From the NCBI GenBank assembly GCA_938045195.1, contig CALINC010000098.1, positions 1-28,625 of the forward strand: DNA of 28,625 nt. The letters run 5' to 3'. Of this stretch, positions 7,473 to 13,920 are shown piece by piece. The DNA is from an uncultured Treponema sp. (GTDB lineage: Bacteria > Spirochaetota > Spirochaetia > Treponematales > Treponemataceae). How positions within the stretch are numbered: position 1 is the first letter of the stretch; each line of letters opens with the position of its first letter. Under the pieces are notes generated by a model that was not told the origin of the DNA, did not search any database, and saw only the letters and a list, made by a program, of their open reading frames with translations. The position numbers and the translations under genes are program-made.

Positions 7473-8714
7473 TTAGTTGGAAAATTTAATGTTGTAGTAT
7501 TTTTCGTTAATTTCCTGTTGTGTTGAAGGCAAATAACCTTGACCGAAAACATACGTGTCCATAAACATTAATGCATGATTCTTTGAGCGGACACCGGTAC
7601 TTGCGTCGATATATGCAGCACTCAGCCATTTAGCTCCCGGAGTAAATTTCCCGAAAGCCGCCGACAGATGAGCCATATTATGAAGTTTTGCTTCTCCGTC
7701 AATAACGCGCCGTGCATATTCACCCAAACCTGCCGAAACGGTAAAGCCTAAAGAATAAGCCCACGTTCCGAATCTGCCTTTTCCGCCTTTTTCGACAACA
7801 GCAGCTTCAACCTTTTTTAGGATTTTTTGGAAATCGCCGGCTTCTGCGGATAAGTCGATACCAAGAGCTCCGGGGTATCCCATTAAAGGTGAAGGCAGGT
7901 CTGCTTCAATAAACATACCGCCGTATGCAAAAAGCTGTTTTAACAAGGGCTCCGTATGGGCATCATTGGTACAGAAAAAGCATGTTTCTTTTCCGTATTT
8001 TTCAATCCACTGCGGAACTTTTTCCAAAATAAACTGCTGTGCGCCGGCCGTTCCGACATCGCTGGTCGGGTCGGGAGCAGTTTCAAAATGGAATTCCATA
8101 CCTAAATCCTTACATGCCTCTTCAAGGATTTGACGGCGCAAACCCAAAGTTTGATAGGACATGTGGCGCGGGAAAGAAATATGCACAAAGTGTTTTGCTC
8201 CGATTTGTTTTGCAGCCCATGCGATAGTATAACCTCGCGAGATAAAATCCTGAGAACTTACCATATCGGCAGCGGCATCAATTACTAGCGGATCTTCATG
8301 TGCCTCGCCTGCAAAAAGGAGAATATCAGGTCTCTTTTCGCGTACGCGCTTAAAGGCTTCCGCCGTTCCCGGAATAGCTTGATTTACGATAATCGCTTTC
8401 ATCTTAGGATCATCGGATAAGGCTACAATCTGAGAAATTGTAGTTTCCTGCTGCGACATAAAATCATCGGGATAGGTAATATGCTGAATCATTCCGCCCG
8501 ATTTTACCGAGCCGTAAAGTCTGATTAACTCTTCGGCACCGCGTAAATCGTCTTCGGACTGCGAGACGGTTCCGGTCATAATACCGATGTGGTAAGCGGC
8601 TTCTTTTTTCTCAGCCGCTTCGGATTTTACTTCTTTCTCTTCCTTATTGCAGCTTATAACCGAAACGGTTAATGCTAACAATAAAACTACACTAAACAAA
8701 GCTTTTCTTTTCAT
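7473..8714 (-). CDS. DUF3798-type substrate-binding lipoprotein of the ABC importer
   Basis: 413 residues from the second of two adjacent ATG codons (8714 or 8717); GAGGAGG (minus strand, 8722-8728) lies seven bases before the second and four before the first. The signal peptide ends VISC with the lipidated Cys at about residue 22, followed by a Glu/Lys-rich tether. The body has two alpha/beta lobes like periplasmic binding proteins. Motifs I associate with DUF3798 are HITYPDDFMSQQETTISQI, NQAIPGT, FVHISFPRHMSYQ, RRQILEEAC, AQQFILEKVPQWIEKYG and FFCTNDAHTEPL. As first gene behind a strong promoter and upstream of an attenuating hairpin, it should be the most abundant product of the operon. 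The family is known as spirochaete and Firmicute lipoproteins; I know of no established ligand. Confidence 0.9.
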   Translation of the reverse strand: MKRKALFSVVLLLALTVSVISCNKEEKEVKSEAAEKKEAAYHIGIMTGTVSQSEDDLRGAEELIRLYGSVKSGGMIQHITYPDDFMSQQETTISQIVALSDDPKMKAIIVNQAIPGTAEAFKRVREKRPDILLFAGEAHEDPLVIDAAADMVSSQDFISRGYTIAWAAKQIGAKHFVHISFPRHMSYQTLGLRRQILEEACKDLGMEFHFETAPDPTSDVGTAGAQQFILEKVPQWIEKYGKETCFFCTNDAHTEPLLKQLFAYGGMFIEADLPSPLMGYPGALGIDLSAEAGDFQKILKKVEAAVVEKGGKGRFGTWAYSLGFTVSAGLGEYARRVIDGEAKLHNMAHLSAAFGKFTPGAKWLSAAYIDASTGVRSKNHALMFMDTYVFGQGYLPSTQQEINEKYYNIKFSN

Positions 8715-8765
8715 CATAAAGCCTCCTCATAAAATTCGGCACAATATATGTCCGCCGATAATAAA

Positions 8766-8794
8766 ATTGTACCATAGGAATTTTGAGTTGTCAA
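8766..8794 (-). promoter_or_regulatory. Sigma70-type promoter for the ABC importer operon
   Basis: On the minus strand TTGACA (8794-8789) is followed after 17 bases by TACAAT (8771-8766). This is a perfect -35 and a one-mismatch -10 at ideal spacing. The predicted start leaves a leader of about 45 bases before the GAGGAGG ribosome binding site. Confidence 0.8.
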
Positions 8795-8931
8795 CTTTTT
8801 TTTGTCAAATGTCAAAATTTTTCTTACATAAATTTAGTAAAGCCGCTATATATGTAAAAAGGAATATCTTTGTTAATTATGCTAACGGATATAACGATTC
8901 GTTTAGTGCTATCTTTGAGTGTACGGAGATA

Positions 8932-8960
8932 TTGGAAATTTCTCTACTTTGTGTTATATT
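8932..8960 (+). promoter_or_regulatory. Putative promoter for the polyprenyl synthase operon, close to the start codon
   Basis: TTGGAA (8932-8937) and TATATT (8955-8960) are 17 bases apart. The start codon is at 8968, so transcription would begin at or next to the A of ATG. No Shine-Dalgarno sequence is visible upstream of the ATG, which agrees with a leaderless or nearly leaderless message. Confidence 0.45.
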
Positions 8961-8967
8961 ATATATT

Positions 8968-10008
8968 ATGGAATATGAATTTAAAGTGCGGCTTTCTGAA
9001 ATCGAAAAAACGCTTGATAAGGTTTTGCCCGAAGCTATAAATGACGATTGGAAAAACGCTTCTTTCGGAAATTTTAAAATAAGTCCGCAAGAAAGAGATT
9101 TTCTTAATATAGTAAGACCTGCAGCCGATCTTATGCGGCGCGGCGGAAAAAGATGGCGCCCCTTATTGGCTGTGTTGTCTTGCGAACTTGCAGGCGGAGA
9201 AATGCGAAACGTATATCCGCTGACCCCTCTCGTAGAACTTTGTCATACGGCAAGCCTTATTCATGATGATATAGAAGACGGTTCGGAAACACGGCGCGGC
9301 GGACAGGCAATTCATATTAAATACGGAATCGATACGGCAATTAACTCAGGCAGTTGGCTTTATTTTCATGCGATGCAGGTAATAGATACCTATGACACCT
9401 CCGCCGAAACAAAAAATCTTCTTCATAAACTTTATCTGCTTAATCTTAGGAGGCTCCACTTGGGGCAATCTATGGATATAAGCTGGCATTCCGTACCCGA
9501 TTACATTCCCACAAAAGAAGAATATCTTGCAATGATAGAGCTTAAAACAGGTTCGCTTTCAAAACTGGCTGGAGAACTAGGATTTGCCGCCGCCGGAAAA
9601 GGTGAAAATGAAATAAGCGGATATGGGTGCCTTATGATGGAAGCCGGTATTGCTTTTCAAATTTTAGATGATGTAAAAAATATTACTGCGGGAATTGCAG
9701 GAAAAAAACGCGGCGACGATATTGTTGAAGGTAAAAAAAGTCTTCCGGTAATATTCTGCACAGAAAAAGACCCCTCTTCAAGAAAAAAACTCTCGGAACT
9801 TTTTGCCCGTGCCGCAAAAGAAGGAATAGAATCTTCTGCGGTAGAAGAAAGTATTTCAGTTATTCTCAACTCCGGTGCGGCGGAATTATCAAAACAATAC
9901 GCAAAAGATATTGTTGAGGCTTCAATAATTAAGCTTCAAAAAAAATACGGACGGAATAAAGCGGCGGACTTAATTGCCGAATTATTCCTTTCAATATGCG
10001 GGGTATAA
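8968..10008 (+). CDS. Polyprenyl diphosphate synthase (trans-isoprenyl diphosphate synthase family)
   Basis: 346 residues. It condenses isopentenyl diphosphate with an allylic diphosphate to make longer prenyl chains for carriers or quinones. Substrate motifs are present: GGKRWRP (59-65), the first aspartate-rich motif DDIED (100-104) followed by RRGG, KTGSLSKLA (193-201), the second motif FQILDDVKN (230-238) and a Lys-rich EGKKSLPVI. The second motif has Asn instead of the final Asp of DDxxD. The frame is open upstream to 8647, but that region holds the divergent promoter and lacks homology-like sequence, so ATG at 8968 is preferred. It heads a unit with a TPR gene one base downstream. Whether the product is C15 or longer cannot be decided by eye, so I give no gene symbol; ispA/ispB-type are both possible. 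Confidence 0.9.
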   Translation: MEYEFKVRLSEIEKTLDKVLPEAINDDWKNASFGNFKISPQERDFLNIVRPAADLMRRGGKRWRPLLAVLSCELAGGEMRNVYPLTPLVELCHTASLIHDDIEDGSETRRGGQAIHIKYGIDTAINSGSWLYFHAMQVIDTYDTSAETKNLLHKLYLLNLRRLHLGQSMDISWHSVPDYIPTKEEYLAMIELKTGSLSKLAGELGFAAAGKGENEISGYGCLMMEAGIAFQILDDVKNITAGIAGKKRGDDIVEGKKSLPVIFCTEKDPSSRKKLSELFARAAKEGIESSAVEESISVILNSGAAELSKQYAKDIVEASIIKLQKKYGRNKAADLIAELFLSICGV

Positions 10009-10009
10009 A

Positions 10010-10534
10010 ATGAAAGAATCACCTCAGTTTTTTAATGATACGGGTGTCAGTATGTCTTTGCAGGGATTGCATAACGAAGCAATTGCCTGCTTAAAAAAAG
10101 GTTTATCGCTTGATCCGTATAATAGCCTTTTATGGCTTAATTTAGGACTTTCTTACTATGCTGCTGATATGCAAGATGATTCAAAATATGCTCTTGTTCA
10201 ATCATTGAAATACAACCCCTATGAACCCGACGCTTGGGATTCTCTCGGCCTTGTACTGCACGAAACGGGAGATATGGAATATGCGGAAAAGGCATTCCAA
10301 AGTGCTATAAAACTGGAACCCTCAAACGGAAGAATTTGGAATAATTACGGTACTCTTTTATTTAATACTGAAAATTATAGCGGCGCACGGAGAGCTTTTG
10401 AAGCCGCCGTTACACTTGCCCCCGACTTCGGGGACGCAATTTTTAATTTACGCGACACGTACATAGAATTGGGTATACAAGATTTGGCTGAAAAATGTAA
10501 TACTATTTTAAAAGACATCAATTATAAAGAATAA
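10010..10534 (+). CDS. Tetratricopeptide-repeat protein
   Basis: 174 residues, starting at ATG 10010, one base after the preceding stop. Nearly the whole protein is TPR: four repeats at about residues 5-38, 39-72, 73-106 and 107-140 with the usual small/aromatic pattern (NLGLSYYAADMQDDSKYALVQ, DSLGLVLHETGDMEYAEKAF, NNYGTLLFNTENYSGARRAF, in part) and Pro at repeat ends (DPYN, NPYEP, EPSN, APDF). There is no signal peptide or membrane segment, so it is probably a cytoplasmic scaffold. It lies between a prenyl synthase gene and a YmdB-like gene, two bases before the latter; its partner proteins are unknown. Confidence 0.87.
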   Translation: MKESPQFFNDTGVSMSLQGLHNEAIACLKKGLSLDPYNSLLWLNLGLSYYAADMQDDSKYALVQSLKYNPYEPDAWDSLGLVLHETGDMEYAEKAFQSAIKLEPSNGRIWNNYGTLLFNTENYSGARRAFEAAVTLAPDFGDAIFNLRDTYIELGIQDLAEKCNTILKDINYKE

Positions 10535-10536
10535 AA

Positions 10537-11343
10537 ATGAAGATTTTATATATTGCGGAAATTACAGGTAAGGCAGGCGTTTGGCTTGTAAAAACAAAAT
10601 TACATGATTTAAAACAAAAATATTCTCCCGATTTTGTAATTGCTAATGGGAATTCGGCTACGGGTTCCGGAGGTTTGGGAAAACAGCATGCAGGCTATTT
10701 AAAAAAACTCGGAATAGATTGCATAACGGCGGGAGACTTGGCTTTTCAAAAAAAAGATTTGGTAGACGTTTTGGATAACACTTTTTATGTTTTACGGCCG
10801 GTAAATCTCCCATATACATCACCGGGACGCGGTTACAAATTTGCCTACAGTACGAAGAACGAAAAACTTGCAATAATTTCTTTACTGGGAAGAATCGGTT
10901 CTCACAAAATAATGTCGGAAAATCCGTATATTGAAGCCGAAAAATTAGTAGCAAAATTGCAGAATGAAACCGATTTTATTTTTATAGATTTTTCTTCTTT
11001 TGCTACTGCAGAAAAACAAGCCTTGGCCTTTATGCTTGACGGAAAAGTATCCGCAGTAATCGGTTCCGGTACACGCGTACAAACTGCCGACGAGCGTATT
11101 TTGCAAAAAGGTACTGCCTACATTACCGATGCCGGCAGAACAGGAAGTCTTAATTCTGTGGGGGGCTATGCGGTTAAAGAAAAGCTGCAAGAATATATAA
11201 GCTGCCTGCCGGATTTCGGCAGAGATACTTGGGAACGCCCCGTCATTCAGGGGTTATTTTTAGAAATCGGCGCACAGGGTAAAGCCGTAAAAATCGAAAG
11301 AGTTTTTGAGGAGAGTGAACCTTGCGAAAATATGGAACCGTAA
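10537..11343 (+). CDS. YmdB-family metallophosphoesterase-like protein lacking all metal ligands (pseudoenzyme)
   Basis: 268 residues that align without large gaps to YmdB (TIGR00282): MKILYIAEITGKAG at the start, KYSPDFVIANG at 29-38, LRPVNLP at 86-92, FIFIDF at 147-152, VIGSGTRVQTADERIL at 174-189 and KGTAYITDAG at about 191-200. YmdB is a dinuclear 2',3'-cAMP phosphodiesterase. From memory its ligands in B. subtilis are D8, E39, N40, N67, H68, H150, H175 and H177; here the same positions are Glu8, Asn39, Ser40, Asp67, Leu68, Ser153, Gly178 and Arg180. All are changed, while surrounding scaffold motifs remain, which argues for selection on structure rather than decay. It overlaps the RseC-like gene by 22 bases. 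It may bind a nucleotide or protein without hydrolysis, or have gained another role. Confidence 0.88.
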   Translation: MKILYIAEITGKAGVWLVKTKLHDLKQKYSPDFVIANGNSATGSGGLGKQHAGYLKKLGIDCITAGDLAFQKKDLVDVLDNTFYVLRPVNLPYTSPGRGYKFAYSTKNEKLAIISLLGRIGSHKIMSENPYIEAEKLVAKLQNETDFIFIDFSSFATAEKQALAFMLDGKVSAVIGSGTRVQTADERILQKGTAYITDAGRTGSLNSVGGYAVKEKLQEYISCLPDFGRDTWERPVIQGLFLEIGAQGKAVKIERVFEESEPCENMEP

Positions 11344-11864
11344 TTTCCGTAATTAAAGAAAAAAACGGTTATGAAAAACTTGGAATATTATTGGATAATT
11401 CTCAAATCGAAAATTCCTGTTCCGTTTCTTGCGGAATGAATATGTGCCCGTCCGTAAAAGAAAAAACAGAGCGGCGATGTGCCGTATGCGGAGGCTGCAG
11501 CGCAGGTAAAAACCGTTCAGGTCTTCTTGCGGTTTCGGGTAATAGAATTACCGCCCTAAACAAAACCGGTAAAAACATAAAAGCGGGAGACAAGGTTGAA
11601 ATTGAAACCGATGAAAAAAAAATAAAACTGCAAACGCTTTCTTCAATTATTCTGCCTATTCTACTCTCAATAATTTTTGCTCTAAGTTTTTATTTTTTTT
11701 TTAAAACGGAAGATGCTTTACTTGCAGGAACTTTTTTAGGGCTTGCTGCCGGTGTTTGCTTTGCACTATGTGTAAAAAAAATTTTAGGTGATATAATGTT
11801 GCCTACCGTTTATAAATCAACACCCCCGACGCAGAGCGTACGTTGCGCGGCAACAGGGTATTAA
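11322..11864 (+). CDS. RseC/MucC-like cysteine-rich membrane protein
   Basis: 180 residues from TTG at 11322, with GAGGAG (11308-11313) eight bases upstream; no better start exists and the gene overlaps the previous one by 22 bases. The N-terminal region is a small basic beta domain with cysteines at 33, 37, 42, 53, 56 and 59; C53-x2-C56-x2-C59 (RRCAVCGGCSAG) is like the metal or Fe-S cluster motif of RseC. Two membrane helices follow (about 106-126 and 132-150), then a short tail. In other bacteria RseC works with Rnf-type electron transport to reduce SoxR-like clusters; no Rnf genes lie in this window. The last 15 or so codons and the stop overlap a dispersed repeat, so the natural C-terminus may have been replaced. 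Confidence 0.8.
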   Translation: MRKYGTVISVIKEKNGYEKLGILLDNSQIENSCSVSCGMNMCPSVKEKTERRCAVCGGCSAGKNRSGLLAVSGNRITALNKTGKNIKAGDKVEIETDEKKIKLQTLSSIILPILLSIIFALSFYFFFKTEDALLAGTFLGLAAGVCFALCVKKILGDIMLPTVYKSTPPTQSVRCAATGY

Positions 11865-11875
11865 ACCCTCCGCAC
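11820..11875 (-). repeat. GCGGAGG/TTTAATAC intergenic repeat, copy A
   Basis: On the minus strand GTGCGGAGGGTTTAATACCC (11875-11856) matches copies at 21297 and 23130; further along, CTCTGCGTCGGGGGTG resembles TTCTGCGCCGGGGTATG of copy C. GTTGC/GCAAC (11842-11854) and AGGGT/ACCCT (11855-11869) form small hairpins. The element covers the end of the RseC-like coding region. Confidence 0.7.
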
Positions 11876-11909
11876 GAATAAAAAAAAATAATTTTTATTA
11901 TTTTATACC

Positions 11910-11938
11910 TTGAATTTTTATCTCTATTGTTATATTAT
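11910..11938 (+). promoter_or_regulatory. Putative sigma70-type promoter for the cyclase operon
   Basis: TTGAAT (11910-11915) and TATTAT (11933-11938) are 17 bases apart in a 140-base AT-rich gap, and leave a leader of about 60 bases before ATG at 12007. Several overlapping AT-rich -10 alternatives exist, so the exact hexamer is uncertain. Confidence 0.5.
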
Positions 11939-12006
11939 AAACGGCAGAGTAGCGTGAAATTTCATATTAAAATTGTATAAATAATAGGGAGAATAAAGAA
12001 AAAGAA

Positions 12007-13920
12007 ATGTCTAAAATACGCAAAGGTGATAATAATAGCCCTATCGGTAAAGTTAAATTTCCTATAGGGGCAAAATTGGTTATTATTATTTCTATACTTA
12101 TAATATTGTCGGCAGGTATAATTACCGCATTGGTTACATGGTTTGGAACGCAGGATGTAAGACTTACTGCCGAAGAAAACAACCGGACGGTAAATACGCA
12201 GATAGCAGCATCAGTAGAAAAAGACTTATCTTCAATTAGAGCAAATGCGTTCTTGCTGCTGGATATTTTGAATACCTCAGGCAGTTCGGGAACCTTTGCA
12301 AAACAAACAACCGCTTTCTATTTTGAGCGGAATCCGTCTGTTGCGGCGGTTCTGGTTACGGATTCACACAGAACGAACGGGCTTGAGCGCAAATTTTTAA
12401 ATACGACTTTTTTCTTAGCAAACGAATTGGAACCGTCTTTAGTGGATTCCTTTTTAGAAAATAACCGTAATGCTGCAAATATGGCGGAAGAGGGGATAAT
12501 GCACATTTTAAACGCTTCCCCTGATTTTAATATGCCTATGCTTGTTCTTTTTTATCCGTACCGTGAAAAAGGCTTACAACAGGGCTTGGCAATATTTTTC
12601 TCTACTGAAAAACTTTCGGACAGTTTCGGTGCAGGAACATTGCAAACTACTTTTCTTGTAAATAATGCAGGCGATGTTTTAATTCATCCGGATTTTGAAA
12701 TTGTAAAACACGGTGCAAATGTAAGCAATTTTTCTCTTTTTACAACAATGCAGGAAAACGGAGATACTAACCGCCAAATGCTTTTTGCCGATGATACCGG
12801 AAAAAAATATTTCGGCTCATATACGCATCTTAGTTTAGGTGATATTGCGGTTTTAACGACTGCCGAAGCGGACAAAGTTTTGGAACCCGTTTCGGAAACT
12901 ACCAAGCGCAATATTTATTTAGGCATAACGGTTTTAGCCTTGTCGGTAATTTTTGTATGGTTCTTTTCCAAGTCCATCAGCACGCCGGTAAAACTATTGG
13001 CTTCGGCTGCAGGACAAATTGAACAAGGCGAATATGAAATAGATTTGCAAGCAAAAACAAATGATGAATTGGGGCTTTTAACGGCAAGTTTCGTCCAAAT
13101 GGGTAAGGGTTTGGCTGAAAGGGAACGATTAAAGGATTCTTTCGGCAGGTTTATAAATAAAGAAATAGCGGAGCTCGCAATGCACGGTAAGCTGGCATTG
13201 GGCGGCGAAACAAAAAATACAACGATTTTCTTTTCGGATATACGTTCGTTTACGGCAATTTCCGAAAAACTTCAGCCGTCTGAAGTGGTAGAATTCTTAA
13301 ATGAATATATGACGGCAATGGTAGAATGCGTAAATAATACCCATGGTGTTGTCGATAAATTTATCGGTGATGCAATTATGGCAGTATGGGGTGCTCCTAC
13401 AAGCTCCGGCTCTCCGGAACAGGATGCCTTAAATTGTATACGGGCAGCACTTCAAATGCGTGCAGCTCTCATCATCTTTAACCGCGGAAGAGGCGGTGAT
13501 AAAAAACCGATTATCCGAATCGGTTGCGGTATTAACTCAGGTCCGGTTGTTGCAGGACAAATAGGTTCTACAAAACGAATGGAATACACCGTTATCGGCG
13601 ACGCTGTAAACCTCGCTTCGCGTACCGAAGCTCTCAATAAACCGATGGGTACGGATATTCTTATCACGGAGTATACCTATAGTCTGGTAAAAGACCATGT
13701 AGTAGTTGAAGAAATGCCCTCCGTTACCGTTAAAGGAAAAGAAAAACCCTTAAGAATGTTTGCCGTAATCAATATGCCTAATGAAACGGGAATAGCGGGT
13801 GCAGGCGCTAAAGGACCGAAGACATTAAATCAGATAAGACAGGCCTTGGGTATACCAATACCTGATTTTGCAAAGGTGGATCTTGATGCAGACGAGAAAA
13901 AATATAAGATACAAGCCTAA
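12007..13920 (+). CDS. Receptor-type class III adenylate cyclase with extracytoplasmic Cache-like sensor and HAMP domain
   Basis: 637 residues. Membrane helix 1 (about 23-45) and helix 2 (302-321) flank a roughly 250-residue extracytoplasmic domain that resembles double Cache sensors (FLVNNAGDVLIHPDF at 216-230). A HAMP linker follows (STPVKLLASAAGQIEQGEY, about 325-370), then the cyclase domain (about 380-590). Catalytic residues are visible: metal ligands Asp411 (FSDIRSFT) and Asp455 (DKFIGDAIMAVWGAP), purine-selecting Lys523 (TKRMEYT) with Thr528, and transition-state Asn535 and Arg539 (GDAVNLASR). All are intact, so the product should be active and make cAMP on the cytoplasmic side. The AGGGAG at 11986 is rather far from ATG 12007. 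Its 3' end overlaps the FecR-like gene by 35 bases, which links it to the two envelope proteins downstream. Confidence 0.94.
   Translation: MSKIRKGDNNSPIGKVKFPIGAKLVIIISILIILSAGIITALVTWFGTQDVRLTAEENNRTVNTQIAASVEKDLSSIRANAFLLLDILNTSGSSGTFAKQTTAFYFERNPSVAAVLVTDSHRTNGLERKFLNTTFFLANELEPSLVDSFLENNRNAANMAEEGIMHILNASPDFNMPMLVLFYPYREKGLQQGLAIFFSTEKLSDSFGAGTLQTTFLVNNAGDVLIHPDFEIVKHGANVSNFSLFTTMQENGDTNRQMLFADDTGKKYFGSYTHLSLGDIAVLTTAEADKVLEPVSETTKRNIYLGITVLALSVIFVWFFSKSISTPVKLLASAAGQIEQGEYEIDLQAKTNDELGLLTASFVQMGKGLAERERLKDSFGRFINKEIAELAMHGKLALGGETKNTTIFFSDIRSFTAISEKLQPSEVVEFLNEYMTAMVECVNNTHGVVDKFIGDAIMAVWGAPTSSGSPEQDALNCIRAALQMRAALIIFNRGRGGDKKPIIRIGCGINSGPVVAGQIGSTKRMEYTVIGDAVNLASRTEALNKPMGTDILITEYTYSLVKDHVVVEEMPSVTVKGKEKPLRMFAVINMPNETGIAGAGAKGPKTLNQIRQALGIPIPDFAKVDLDADEKKYKIQA

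Noticed and set aside
8647..8967. N-terminal extension of the prenyl synthase frame upstream of 8968
   Set aside because: It runs over the start of the receptor gene and its promoter, and the added residues do not resemble the family.
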